DNA of 64,000 bases from Erythrobacter sp. YT30 (GTDB lineage: Bacteria; Pseudomonadota; Alphaproteobacteria; Sphingomonadales; Sphingomonadaceae), in assembly GCF_001542875.1 (NCBI RefSeq), contig NZ_LMAF01000003.1:271647-335646 (forward strand), written 5' to 3'. The notes beneath the pieces were generated by a model. The model made no database searches, was not told the origin of the DNA, and worked only from the letters and a program-made list of their open reading frames with translations. Both the position numbers and the translations under genes were made by a program. Positions within the stretch are counted from its first letter, which is position 1; each line of letters begins with the position of its first letter. Shown in pieces: positions 8,569 through 17,218 of the stretch.

Positions 8569-10737
8569 ATGGGCGTATTAGGTCGATTCTGGAAAGGTTC
8601 GCGGGGGCGCGATCGGCATGCTGGGGATGATGGCCCGGCTGGCGAATACTTCGCGACTTATGAAAGCCAACGCCCTGTTTTCGATGATGATGATCTGACG
8701 CCGGAGCCTGCAGGCTCGGCGCGCGCTACCCCTAATTATGCCAGCTGGGATGATCGGCTGGACCAGCTTGATGGTTATGTCGAGCAGGAAGAACGAAAGC
8801 GCCTGCCATGGTGGAAACCTGCAAGCTATCGCGGTCGCAAGAAACGCTGGTGGGCGGTGCGCATTGTCGCGCTTGGTCTGTTTCTTTTCATCCTGCTCGT
8901 CGGTTGGCTTGCTGTTACCGCGCCGCTTTCCAAAAGTCTTGAACCGATTGCGCCGCCGCAGGTGACATTGCTTGCGAGCGACGGGACACCGATCGCGCGA
9001 AGTGGGGCAATGGTGGCTGCGCCAGTCGAGGTGCAGCAGCTGCCCGATCACGTGGTGGAAGCATTTCTCGCCATCGAAGACAGGCGGTTTTATTCGCACT
9101 GGGGCGTCGATCCGCGCGGCATAGCGCGCGCAGCCTTCACCGGTAGAGGCGGCGGCAGCACGATAACACAGCAGCTTGCGAAATTCACATTCCTGACGCC
9201 CGAACAGACACTCAGCAGAAAAGCACGCGAGGCCCTGATTGCGTTCTGGATGGAATCGTGGCTGACCAAAGACGAGATTTTGGGCCGGTATCTGTCCAAC
9301 GCCTATTTTGGCGACAATCAGTATGGTTTGCGGGCCGCGAGCCTGCATTATTTTTATCGCAAGCCTGAAAACCTCCTTCCAGAACAGGCGGCTATGCTGG
9401 CCGGTCTCCTACAGGCGCCTTCGAGGTATAATCCAACACGGCATTTTGAAAGAGCCCGCTCTCGTATGTACTTGGTGACGCAAGCGATGGTTGATGCGGG
9501 CTACATGACGCAGGACGAACGCGATGCGCTGCCCGTGCCGCGGCTTGATGTTCGCACTCGCGATGATCTGCCAACGGGCACCTATTTTGCAGATTGGGCG
9601 CTCCCGCTTGCGCGCGCTGGCATGGAGACGAGCTATTCTGCGCAAGTTGTGACAACGACGCTTGATGCGCGGCTTCAAAAGCTAGCCGGGCGCGTGGTAA
9701 GCAGAGCAGGGCTGGGTGATGCTCAGGTGGCGCTGGTAGCCATGCGGCCAACAGGCGAAGTTGTCGCGATGGTCGGGGGCAAGGATTACGCCGCATCTCC
9801 TTTCAACCGCGCAACACAGGCGAAGCGGCAGCCAGGATCAACGTTCAAACTTTTCGTCTATCTCGCCGCATTGGAAGCGGGGTGGGAGCCGGATGACACC
9901 ATTGCGAACACCCCGATCGAAAAAGGATCATACCGGCCCAAGAATGCGGGCGAGAAATATTCGGACGAGATCACCTTGGAAGATGCACTGGCGACGTCCA
10001 GCAATGTTGCCGCGGTGCGTTTGTTCAACGAGTTGGGAAGTGAACGAGTGATCCGGACAGCGCGCTCGCTTGGCGTTACTTCCCCGCTGCCTGAAGGTGA
10101 TCCCAGCCTTGCACTCGGCACATCGAGCATGACCCTGCTCGAGCTGACATCTGCCTATGCCGGGATTGCGGCGAATGAATTCCCCGTCCGGCCCCATGCA
10201 TTCCCGAAAAAGGAGGAAGGATGGTGGGAATGGCTCACCACAAAAGAGGAAAGCATTTCCAGCGGGGAGCATGAGGAGCTTCAGTCCATGCTTCGCGCGG
10301 CGATCAATCGGGGGACGGGAAGAGCTGCTACACTGCCCATTGCCAATTACGGCAAAACCGGAACCACACAGAACAATCGCGATGCATTGTTCGTCGGATA
10401 TGCTGGTGATCTGGTGGTCGGCGTGTGGGTCGGCAATGATGATAATTCACCCATGGAAAAGGTTTCTGGAAGTGGATTACCTGCGCGTATCTGGAAAGAT
10501 TTCATGCGTGGGGCATTGTCGCTTGAAGCTGCACCAAAGCCCAAAGCATCGCCCGATCCCGAAGGTCCGTTGGAGCAATTCGACATTGAAGAAGGTGAAA
10601 CCATCCCGCTGGATGATCAAGGCACCGAAATGCGCTTTGATCCCGACGGCGTGACGCTCACCACCGAGGTTGACGGTGTAAGCGTCGACCTGAGGCTGGA
10701 TGAAAACGGGCTCGCGGTGGAGCCGGCCGAGCCATAA
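8569..10737 (+). CDS. PBP1A-type bifunctional penicillin-binding protein
   Basis: A 722-aa class A PBP that polymerises and cross-links peptidoglycan in the periplasm. An acidic, disordered cytosolic N-terminus of about 95 residues precedes one membrane anchor (about 97-117). The glycosyltransferase-51 domain holds catalytic Glu170 in EDRRFYSHWG and the GGSTITQQLAK motif (195-205). The transpeptidase domain has the three expected motifs: Ser424-x-x-Lys427 (GSTFK), SSN at 477-479 and KTGT at 596-599. The last 65 residues are acidic and low complexity. The ATG is 73 bp after cobS. Fold and activity are clear; which physiological PBP1 it replaces is not. Confidence 0.93.
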   Translation: MGVLGRFWKGSRGRDRHAGDDGPAGEYFATYESQRPVFDDDDLTPEPAGSARATPNYASWDDRLDQLDGYVEQEERKRLPWWKPASYRGRKKRWWAVRIVALGLFLFILLVGWLAVTAPLSKSLEPIAPPQVTLLASDGTPIARSGAMVAAPVEVQQLPDHVVEAFLAIEDRRFYSHWGVDPRGIARAAFTGRGGGSTITQQLAKFTFLTPEQTLSRKAREALIAFWMESWLTKDEILGRYLSNAYFGDNQYGLRAASLHYFYRKPENLLPEQAAMLAGLLQAPSRYNPTRHFERARSRMYLVTQAMVDAGYMTQDERDALPVPRLDVRTRDDLPTGTYFADWALPLARAGMETSYSAQVVTTTLDARLQKLAGRVVSRAGLGDAQVALVAMRPTGEVVAMVGGKDYAASPFNRATQAKRQPGSTFKLFVYLAALEAGWEPDDTIANTPIEKGSYRPKNAGEKYSDEITLEDALATSSNVAAVRLFNELGSERVIRTARSLGVTSPLPEGDPSLALGTSSMTLLELTSAYAGIAANEFPVRPHAFPKKEEGWWEWLTTKEESISSGEHEELQSMLRAAINRGTGRAATLPIANYGKTGTTQNNRDALFVGYAGDLVVGVWVGNDDNSPMEKVSGSGLPARIWKDFMRGALSLEAAPKPKASPDPEGPLEQFDIEEGETIPLDDQGTEMRFDPDGVTLTTEVDGVSVDLRLDENGLAVEPAEP

Positions 10738-10747
10738 GCGACTGGCT

Positions 10748-11149
10748 TTAACCGACCAGAATGTTCATCACCGCGCTTGCAATGGGTCGAGAGCGATCAT
10801 CCTGCCATGCCTCCACAGTGACATTGGCATTGCGGCGGCCAAGCCGGGTGATCCGTCCTTCGGCATAAGTCTGCTTGGGCTTGCCTGCAGAGAGATATTG
10901 CACCGTAATATTGATCGGCTTCATCACAATATCGCGGCCCTCTTGCACCAAAACGGTGCGCAAAGCGGCATAGCCTGCATTTTCGAGCAGTCCAGCGGTT
11001 GCCCCCCCGTGGAAGTACCCGGGCCTTCCTTCGATATTGGGGCCAAAGGCGACTGTCAGGATGGGCATCTCTCCCGCCTCGTCCGCAACTGTGATCCCCA
11101 AAGAGCAGGCATAGGCGGGAAGGGGGCTGATGTCGTGCGTGTCAGTCAT
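10748..11149 (-). CDS. PaaI-family thioesterase
   Basis: A 133-aa hotdog-fold protein. The core FGPNIEGRPGYFHGGATAGLLENAG holds the HGG motif and catalytic acidic residue of PaaI/YdiI-type acyl-CoA thioesterases, and MKPINITVQYLSAGKPKQTYAEGR is the central strand pair. An upstream TTG would add eight residues, but the ATG at 11147-11149 overlaps the stop of the preceding thioesterase gene and fits better. It is convergent with the PBP gene, 10 bp away. Substrate unknown. Confidence 0.85.
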   Translation of the reverse strand: MTDTHDISPLPAYACSLGITVADEAGEMPILTVAFGPNIEGRPGYFHGGATAGLLENAGYAALRTVLVQEGRDIVMKPINITVQYLSAGKPKQTYAEGRITRLGRRNANVTVEAWQDDRSRPIASAVMNILVG

Positions 11150-11621
11150 CGGCCTCGCCCTCGCTTTTTGCAACGTCAGCCGTGCGCGGATCTTTGGCGA
11201 TGGTCATAAAGACACCGGCCACATGTGCGACCGGTTCGTCGATCGATTGATCGTAGGCGACGCCCCTAACGAAAGCTGCAGAGCGCGTGGTGCGATAGCA
11301 TTCGACCCTGCCAAACACGCCAAGCCTTTCGCGCGCGGGGCGCTGGTAATCGACACGCAGATCGAGGGTAGCAATCGGGACAAAGGTGCCCTTCGTCTGC
11401 CAGATCGACATGCCACTCGCCATATCCATCAGGCTTACGATTGGGCCAGAGGCTAGCACCGCGCCAGGCTCTCCCAACAAGTCTTCGCGCCATGGCAGTT
11501 CAAGCTCGACCCAGTTTTCACCGTGCGCGCTGTATCGCAGGCCTAGCCAGCCTGTGTGACCGTGGCGAAAGAAAAACTTGGATGCTTCCTTGGCATCAAA
11601 CCTGGCAAGTGTTTTGCTCAT
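11142..11621 (-). CDS. PaaI-family thioesterase (second copy, divergent)
   Basis: A 159-aa hotdog-fold protein, distinct in sequence from the neighbouring thioesterase. It has WREDLLGEPGAVLASGPIVSLMDMASGMSIW, where the usual HGG is replaced by ASG and the acidic residue (Asp in MDM) is kept, then ATLDLRVDYQRPA. The two genes overlap by 8 nt and may encode a heteromeric enzyme, as hotdog proteins often dimerise; that is inference. Confidence 0.83.
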   Translation of the reverse strand: MSKTLARFDAKEASKFFFRHGHTGWLGLRYSAHGENWVELELPWREDLLGEPGAVLASGPIVSLMDMASGMSIWQTKGTFVPIATLDLRVDYQRPARERLGVFGRVECYRTTRSAAFVRGVAYDQSIDEPVAHVAGVFMTIAKDPRTADVAKSEGEADD

Positions 11622-11749
11622 ACGCCCCTTATCTCGTTTGTTCCGCCACTAACGGCTTTTAATTCGGTCGCAAAGCATGGCTGACACATCATGCCGCGTG
11701 CGAGTCAGACGGTGATAGATACTGACCGCTTGTCGTGGAGGACAACACA

Positions 11750-11923
11750 ATGAATGGGGCGAAGATCGAACTCACGTCACTTCCTGGCCTTGAAACTTCG
11801 CAGGGATTGTTCGGGTCTCTCGTGCAGCAATCAGGCCCGATCTACAACGAAACGATCGTGGATATCATGGTTTATCTCTACGATGTCCTGCCGCCTGAAG
11901 CGTTCGGAAAGTCACAGGGATAA
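11750..11923 (+). CDS. 57-aa peptide of an unrecognised operon
   Basis: An ORF of 57 codons with a strong ribosome site (GGAGG seven bases before the ATG). The product has a hydrophilic start, an LPGLETSQGLFGS segment at about 11-23, and a C-terminal part rich in Tyr, Asp and hydrophobics (IVDIMVYLYDVLPPEAF). It has no Cys and no signal peptide. It is the first gene of a tight operon: the 326-aa gene begins 12 bp later and the 305-aa gene overlaps that by 10 nt. A leader-like front and variable tail recall precursor peptides of modified natural products (RiPPs), but a small structural partner of the downstream enzymes is equally possible. I do not recognise the family. Confidence 0.7.
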   Translation: MNGAKIELTSLPGLETSQGLFGSLVQQSGPIYNETIVDIMVYLYDVLPPEAFGKSQG

Positions 11924-11935
11924 GGCGCGCGGGCC

Positions 11936-12916
11936 ATGCAGGTCCACCCGGCTATTGCCGCGTTGCGCGCGGACCGCGCAGCGCAGCGGGTTATGCAGGA
12001 AGAATTTCTCGACGCTCTTGAGCCTTGGCAGACACACGCCAATACGATCGCGATCAGGAAAGATGTTGAGGCTTACGCTGAAGGCCGGCCGCTCAAGGAT
12101 TGCGTAAAGCTTGATCGGCTTTTGTCAGACGCGGTTTTTGCAACGGCGTTCGTGCAGGTTTGGCAGCGCAGCATGATCGCGGCATTGCGCCAGTATCCGC
12201 TCGGCATTCCAACATTCGCGCATCGCGGGGCTGATGCCCTAGCCAACATCATCCTGATGGCTAAAGGCAATGCGTCGCTTGGAATCACCGTTTATGAGGA
12301 AGCCAACACAGTCAGGAAGCCCAAATCAGCGGTATTTTCTGACCGCCAAATGCACGAATGTGTGATTAGTGGATCCGCCGATGGTGTGATGCATGAGGTG
12401 CGCCAGTGCGACGGGATCGACACCCTCATCGACACTTGTTCCGTGTATTGGCGTCCGGGCGCGATCATCGTCACCCATGGCCCATGCGAAGCGCGCCAAG
12501 TCGTGTCGGTGAAGGGCGCGATGGTGGTTCTGCAATTATCGCGTCAGGCCTCTCACCCCCAGCCAACGCGCGAGTATTCGCTCCATGATGGGGCGCTTAT
12601 CCAGAGCGCAAGCGGCGATAAGCTGGCGAGCCAAAAAGTGATGGCGCTTTCGGTGTTGGGCGCAATGGCGGCAAGGGGTGAAGCGCCGGGTGCATTACAA
12701 GCAATGGTCAGATGCGCGAATGATCTGAACGAAGATGCTGATGCGCGGTGGGAGGCAGTGCGCCAAACGCTTGCCTGCAATCCCGCACAGGGCATTGCGC
12801 TCCTCGAAATGATCGCCGCCAACACCAGTGATCCGCTCACTCTGCCAGCGCTGCATCTACGCGATCTTCTGCGATCCGATCAGCCCGAATTGGAACACCT
12901 TTTTGCATGCCGCTGA
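11936..12916 (+). CDS. unrecognised 326-aa protein, middle gene of the peptide operon
   Basis: Not assigned to a family. The N-terminal 110 residues are mostly helical. Residues about 130-205 look like a beta sandwich or cupin-like half (WRPGAIIVTHGPCEARQVV, then VKGAMVVLQLSR), with several Cys (C142, C158, C168, C184) and His (H140, H153, H181). Residues about 230-326 form helical repeats (VMALSVLGAMAARG, ALQAMVRCANDL, GIALLEMIAANTSDP, LPALHLRDLL) like HEAT/armadillo units. No signal peptide or membrane segment is seen. It sits 12 bp after the 57-aa peptide gene and overlaps the cupin-like gene by 10 nt, so the three are co-expressed and probably work together. Its last stretch continues the operon's normal codon use. 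Confidence 0.75.
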   Translation: MQVHPAIAALRADRAAQRVMQEEFLDALEPWQTHANTIAIRKDVEAYAEGRPLKDCVKLDRLLSDAVFATAFVQVWQRSMIAALRQYPLGIPTFAHRGADALANIILMAKGNASLGITVYEEANTVRKPKSAVFSDRQMHECVISGSADGVMHEVRQCDGIDTLIDTCSVYWRPGAIIVTHGPCEARQVVSVKGAMVVLQLSRQASHPQPTREYSLHDGALIQSASGDKLASQKVMALSVLGAMAARGEAPGALQAMVRCANDLNEDADARWEAVRQTLACNPAQGIALLEMIAANTSDPLTLPALHLRDLLRSDQPELEHLFACR

Positions 12917-13824
12917 CTATCGAGCAGGTCCCCCAACGAAACGCGGAACACCAGTCTTCCTGCTCGCTCGAGCAGTGTATAAGTGCGCTCGAGGAATTGC
13001 ATTTCGATCCCACCGATCCGGATGGTGTGCTTGAAGCATCGGCATGGCTGGCAAAGCTTACCGCCAACAGATCCTTCCTGGCGGACATACTGATCGCGAA
13101 ACTGGCAAGCCGCGAGGATAATTCGATCGCTTCGGGATACGGTCCGCAGGCCATCGTGCTCAGCCCTGTGCGAGGCAACATGTTCCTACGCGCCAATATC
13201 TGGCCTGCTGAACACGATCTCTGCTTCAAGAATAGTGGTGCCGAAAACTTCGTCTATGGCATCCCGCACGATCATAATTTCTCGTTTCTAACGAGCGGGT
13301 ATCTCGGCCCTGGCTATCGCAGCGATCATTTCGAGTACGAATATGAAGACGTCAAAGGGTTGCCAGGTGAAGCAGTAGAAATGCACTACACTGGCCGCAC
13401 GGCCCTGGGTGAAGGGCATATCCAGCTTTACCGCGCGCACCGCGATGTTCATTCGCAATTGCCGCCTGAAAGCCTTTCTGTTTCGCTGAACATCATGCAT
13501 GTCGACCCATCGCAATGCTGGTTTGATCAATACGGATTTGATCTTGAACGGCGCGAGATTAGCCGCGTGCTAAGCCCCAATGCGAGCGAGGTTTTCCTGC
13601 GGGTGGCCGTTGCGAGCGGAGCAGACGACGCGCTCGATTTTGCGGAGTGGGTCGGCGATACGCATCCAAGCGAGCGGCTGCGGCTGGCGAGTTTCGAAGC
13701 GCGCGCTGCGGTCTATCAAACGCCGGAAGCGCGCGATGCCTTGTGGCGAGAAGGGGAGGATTGCGGCAGTCAGATGATCGCGAAGGTCGCGAAGAAGCGC
13801 AGGGCTGCGCTGCGGCCTTGCTAG
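12907..13824 (+). CDS. cupin / cysteine-dioxygenase-like protein, third gene of the peptide operon
   Basis: A 305-aa protein. Residues 118-136 (YGIPHDHNFSFLTSGYLG) carry an HxH pair, His121 and His123. Residues 178-196 (HRDVHSQLPPESLSVSLNI) give His182 followed eight residues later by LSVSLNI. The HDH pair plus a later His and a VSL strand are arranged as in cysteine dioxygenase and other 3-His thiol dioxygenases, so an Fe-dependent oxygenase is plausible. The match is motif-level only and is inference. The N-terminal 75 residues and C-terminal 90 residues are helical and not of that family. The start overlaps the preceding gene by 10 nt; the stop faces ruvX 7 bp away. Confidence 0.7.
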   Translation: MPLTIEQVPQRNAEHQSSCSLEQCISALEELHFDPTDPDGVLEASAWLAKLTANRSFLADILIAKLASREDNSIASGYGPQAIVLSPVRGNMFLRANIWPAEHDLCFKNSGAENFVYGIPHDHNFSFLTSGYLGPGYRSDHFEYEYEDVKGLPGEAVEMHYTGRTALGEGHIQLYRAHRDVHSQLPPESLSVSLNIMHVDPSQCWFDQYGFDLERREISRVLSPNASEVFLRVAVASGADDALDFAEWVGDTHPSERLRLASFEARAAVYQTPEARDALWREGEDCGSQMIAKVAKKRRAALRPC

Positions 13825-13831
13825 GCGCGGT

Positions 13832-14302
13832 TCAAATCACTCCGCCAGCCAGCCTATCAATTGCGCCTTGCAGAATGATCGCGGCGGCATGGCTGTCGAT
13901 GGCTTCAGCACGTTTGGCTCGGCTCATATCCTGGCAAATCATCGCGGCCTCTGCGCTCTGGGTTGACCAACGTTCATCCCAAAGCATTACTGGCAAATCG
14001 AAAGCCTCAGACAGGTTACGAGCGTAGCCGCGAGAGGATTGGGCGCGCGGACCCTCGCTGCCGTCCATGTTTCGCGGCAGACCGATCACGATCCCCTTGA
14101 TCGCGCGATCCTTGATGAGAGTTTCGAGAGCGCCCTTGTCGCGGCCCCACTTGCCGCGCGGCAATGTCTTTCCATTGGTCGCAAATCGCCAACCTGCATC
14201 GCACAAAGCGGTGCCGATCGTCTTTGTCCCAAGATCAAGCCCCAGCAGCGCGCCGCCATCGGGGAGCGCTTCTGCGAAATCGAGAGCGTTCTCGGTAATC
14301 AG
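13832..14302 (-). CDS. ruvX: RuvX/YqgF, putative pre-16S rRNA nuclease, with a non-ATG start
   Basis: An RNase H-like YqgF protein. The essential first strand, GLDLGTKTIGTALCDAGW, with its catalytic Asp, is encoded upstream of any ATG/GTG/TTG-initiated reading of the frame. The frame is open up to a CTG (14300-14302) or an ATT (14297-14299) that overlaps the TGA stop of the DUF3089 gene. Either start gives 155-156 aa beginning (L)ITENALDF, the family's usual length. Downstream, KGIVIGLPRNMDGSEG and WDERWSTQSAE hold the conserved Glu and active-site region. Translation is probably coupled to the upstream gene. YqgF processes the 5' end of 16S rRNA in E. coli. Confidence 0.82.
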   Translation of the reverse strand: MITENALDFAEALPDGGALLGLDLGTKTIGTALCDAGWRFATNGKTLPRGKWGRDKGALETLIKDRAIKGIVIGLPRNMDGSEGPRAQSSRGYARNLSEAFDLPVMLWDERWSTQSAEAAMICQDMSRAKRAEAIDSHAAAIILQGAIDRLAGGVI

Positions 14303-15507
14303 GAGGCGGTGCCCTGCGCAGACGCATTGTCCATCCCAGCAAACGCACGCGCTCTGCGGTTTACGTCGGCTCGCGTGTTCGCCCAGAACAGCGGGATGTC
14401 ATAAACGTGATAATTGTTGCCGGGCAGGACGTATGGCCCAAGCTCTGGCGGGTCGCCAATCAACAGCAGTCCGCGATCATCGCAGCGTGCTGGGACGGCA
14501 TCCGGCACCAGGAAACCGTTTTGCAGATCATCATCAGGCACCAAAGTCCCAAGGTTGAGCGACATTTCGGCAGTGTCGTCATACTTGCCCGTCAGCGGAT
14601 TGGTGCACAGAATTTCGCTGTCTCCGCGCGGTTCGCCGTCAAAGCCGATTGATGCGGCATAGGTTTCCATCACAGAGGATGGATCAGCGGGTTCGGCATA
14701 GCTTGACCAAGAAAGGATGCACCGCGTCTGCTGGGCGGTGGCGCACGCCGGAAAGCCCATGGCGGGCAGGTCATGCTCCACTGAGATAGGCCAACCGATC
14801 GCATAGGCGGCAATAAGGCGCTCTGCTGCAGGCGATCCGTTCACTTCTTCGAGCAAAAGCCGGTTGAGATGCAGCGCACCCTGGCTGTGCCCGGCAAGAA
14901 CGATGGGCGTGTCATCATCGAGCGATGATAGAAAATAGGCATAGGCCTCTTTCACGTCCTCATAAGCGGCATCTATGGCCTGCTGACCCTCGGGAGCATC
15001 TGTCAGAAACGCCCCAAAGGTCGCCTGCCGGTATTTTGGCGCCCAAATCTCGCTCGCTCCGTTGAACGGGCTCGCCATCCCGCGCACAAAGACTTTTGCG
15101 ATGCGCTCGGCTTCCTCATCGGCGTTTTCACCGATCGGTGCGTTCCAGCGAGCGCGATTAAGATAGCTGGTGGGATGGATGAAGAAGACCGCGTAATCGG
15201 GCGCTTCGGGCAGGGGGATTAGCTCAGCTCGGGCTGATTCTTGATCGATTGCGGCCTCGCTTGGTTCTGCCGGTGGAGCAAATGATGGCTCCCAACGCGC
15301 GGGGTCGCTTTCTCCCATGCCGGGGCGCGAATACCACATGGCGGGGTCTTCATACGCGTTCTCTTCCAGCGCCTCTTGCGGTTCGAATTCGGTAGAAGGG
15401 ACGAGCGCAATTCTGGCGATGTCTTCTTGGAACATCTCATACCCGATGCGCCCGACGATAAAGGCGACGAGACAGAAAGCGACGACGTAAAGAAACTTCT
15501 TTGCCAT
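14299..15507 (-). CDS. DUF3089 alpha/beta-hydrolase-like membrane-anchored protein
   Basis: A 402-aa protein with an N-terminal membrane anchor (about 5-24, FLYVVAFCLVAFIVGRIGY) and the DUF3089 domain. This includes YAVFFIHPTSYLNRARWNAPIG and a lipase-like nucleophile elbow VLAGHSQGALHL (Ser in GHSQG), followed by LIAAYAIGWPI. It is therefore predicted to be an extracytoplasmic lipase/esterase-like protein of unknown substrate. Its stop overlaps the ruvX start. It lies 45 bp downstream of lepB and occupies the place where many alphaproteobacteria have rnc and era. Confidence 0.85.
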   Translation of the reverse strand: MAKKFLYVVAFCLVAFIVGRIGYEMFQEDIARIALVPSTEFEPQEALEENAYEDPAMWYSRPGMGESDPARWEPSFAPPAEPSEAAIDQESARAELIPLPEAPDYAVFFIHPTSYLNRARWNAPIGENADEEAERIAKVFVRGMASPFNGASEIWAPKYRQATFGAFLTDAPEGQQAIDAAYEDVKEAYAYFLSSLDDDTPIVLAGHSQGALHLNRLLLEEVNGSPAAERLIAAYAIGWPISVEHDLPAMGFPACATAQQTRCILSWSSYAEPADPSSVMETYAASIGFDGEPRGDSEILCTNPLTGKYDDTAEMSLNLGTLVPDDDLQNGFLVPDAVPARCDDRGLLLIGDPPELGPYVLPGNNYHVYDIPLFWANTRADVNRRARAFAGMDNASAQGTAS

Positions 15508-15552
15508 GGGGCGAATGTTATCCTGCTGATCGGTAAGCGAGCTTGCCCGCTA

Positions 15553-16539
15553 TCAATCCGCCTCTGCCGGGGTTTGTTCCGCAGGCGATGGCTCGGCAGG
15601 GACGGTTTCGACCAATGGAGGGCGCAATGTTGTCCACGCGCGATCACCGCGAAGCGATGTGTACCACGTAATCGGGTTCCAGGTTGTCGATCCATCCAAC
15701 GAGAAGGTGATGAATTCAGCGCGCCCGCCGATATTTTCGAGCGGGATGCCTTTGCCCAGACCTTTGTCTTTAGCAGGAGCGCGGCTGTCTGCTGAATGAT
15801 CGCGGTTGTCACCCATCACGAAGACATGACCGTCAGGAACGGTATAAGCCGGGAAATTGTCCAGGCCTTGATCCATGTGATCGATGATCAAATAGGTCGC
15901 GCCATTCGGCAGGGTTTCACGATAGGTATCCGGTTCGAAGAATTCTTGGCCGTCTTCCCCAATTCGGCGAAAACCCTCAAAATCATCAAGACAGGCGCGC
16001 TGTCCCATAGAACTGGCGCACATCAACTCCGGTTCGAATGGGATCTGGACGGCTGGTACCATCTCGCGCGGCACCATGGTGCCATTGAGGATGATGCGCC
16101 CATCCTTGACCTCGATTGTGTCGCCGGGGCGGGCAACGACGCGCTTGATGTAATCCTCGTTACGGTCTGGATGCACCGGGATCACGATATCGCCGTATTC
16201 TGGGGTTGCCGGCCAAACCCGCCAATCGCTGCGGGGGAGCAGGTGAAAGCTCGCCGAGGCCCATGACCAGCCGTATGGATATTTGCTCACCACCAGACGA
16301 TCGCCAACGTAAAGGGTCGGCATCATCGAAGTGGACGGGATATAGAAAGGCTTTGCAACAAGGCTGTGAAAAATCAGCACGGCAAGCAGCATCAAAGCCA
16401 GTCCGCGCAATTCTGCAAACCAGTTTACCTTGTTGTCTTCGGCGCTCTCGCCTGTTGTGTCGTCGGCCATATCCGCCATGGCGGCATCAGCCGCATCGTT
16501 GCTTTGTATCACGCTGTGTGTGCCTGTTAGACTGCTCAA
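15553..16539 (-). CDS. lepB: signal peptidase I
   Basis: A 328-aa type I signal peptidase. After a variable acidic N-terminus there is one transmembrane segment (about 44-62). Catalytic Ser71 lies in PSTSMMPTL and the general base Lys132 in [11 protein letters not shown]; the C-terminal box is [17 protein letters not shown]. It cleaves signal peptides of exported proteins at the periplasmic face of the inner membrane. Its start overlaps acpS by 4 nt, and it is the last member of the pyrE-pdxJ-acpS-lepB chain. An unusual insertion with two Cys (around 173-190) is visible between the conserved boxes. Confidence 0.95.
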   Translation of the reverse strand: MSSLTGTHSVIQSNDAADAAMADMADDTTGESAEDNKVNWFAELRGLALMLLAVLIFHSLVAKPFYIPSTSMMPTLYVGDRLVVSKYPYGWSWASASFHLLPRSDWRVWPATPEYGDIVIPVHPDRNEDYIKRVVARPGDTIEVKDGRIILNGTMVPREMVPAVQIPFEPELMCASSMGQRACLDDFEGFRRIGEDGQEFFEPDTYRETLPNGATYLIIDHMDQGLDNFPAYTVPDGHVFVMGDNRDHSADSRAPAKDKGLGKGIPLENIGGRAEFITFSLDGSTTWNPITWYTSLRGDRAWTTLRPPLVETVPAEPSPAEQTPAEAD

Positions 16540-16937
16540 AAGGTGCGGGCCTCAATAATGACGAAGGCCTGCGCCCATGGATGATCATCGGTTAGGGTGA
16601 GATGAATGACCGCTTCATGGCCTTGCGGCAGCATTTCTTCAAGTCGCGATGCAGCTCCGCCTGTTAATGCAAGCGTTGGAGCGCCCGATGCTGCGTTCAC
16701 AACGCCAATGTCTTTCATAAAGACGCCGCGCCGAAATCCTGTCCCCACCGCCTTGCTGAACGCTTCTTTTGCAGCGAATCTCTTCGCGTAGGTTCCCGCA
16801 ATGGTGAACGGGCGCCTGCGAGCCTTGGCCCTTTCAATTTCTGTGAACACCCGGTTTTCGAACCGTTCGCCAAATCTGTCGAGCGAGTTGGCAATACGCT
16901 CAATATTGCAGAGGTCTGATCCGGTGCCGATTATCAT
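16536..16937 (-). CDS. acpS: holo-[acyl-carrier-protein] synthase
   Basis: A 133-aa 4'-phosphopantetheinyl transferase that converts apo-ACP to holo-ACP. It starts [15 protein letters not shown] with the Mg-binding Asp, and [16 protein letters not shown] carries the second conserved block with Glu and Lys. The frame is open upstream of the ATG at 16935-16937, but that ATG overlaps the stop of the 94-aa membrane protein gene by 4 nt and gives the family's normal length. Trimeric cytosolic enzyme, co-expressed with pdxJ and lepB. Confidence 0.95.
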   Translation of the reverse strand: MIIGTGSDLCNIERIANSLDRFGERFENRVFTEIERAKARRRPFTIAGTYAKRFAAKEAFSKAVGTGFRRGVFMKDIGVVNAASGAPTLALTGGAASRLEEMLPQGHEAVIHLTLTDDHPWAQAFVIIEARTF

Positions 16938-17218
16938 GAAAGCGCCTTCATAAGTGCCATGGAAAGAAGGGCGAGGGCGATCACATGCAGCAGAACCTGG
17001 TTCATAAAGAGGGGATGCGCAAAATCGCCCTTGGCGAATTTGAGCGCGCCGACATAGCCGAAGATCTGCAGAGCGACCCAACCAATCGCAAATGGAACGA
17101 GCACCTGGTTTGCCAGCGCAAATCCAAGAAAGCCGACAGCGATCAGGAACAAGGCCGCGGCAGCTCCGGCCGCTAGCTTTTGCGAACGCGATAATTCAGG
17201 AAGCGGTTCACCGTTCAT
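16934..17218 (-). CDS. 94-aa membrane protein of unknown function
   Basis: Three hydrophobic segments are visible: [41 protein letters not shown] and [17 protein letters not shown]. They are joined by short charged loops and preceded by a 15-residue polar N-terminus. It overlaps both neighbours (pdxJ and acpS) by 4 nt, so it is co-translated with them. No family recognised; a small inner-membrane protein is all that can be supported. Confidence 0.8.
   Translation of the reverse strand: MNGEPLPELSRSQKLAAGAAAALFLIAVGFLGFALANQVLVPFAIGWVALQIFGYVGALKFAKGDFAHPLFMNQVLLHVIALALLSMALMKALS

Noticed and set aside
8578..9348. 256-codon minus-strand frame opposite the penicillin-binding protein
   Set aside because: Shadow of the glycosyltransferase-51 domain coding strand; no domain of its own.
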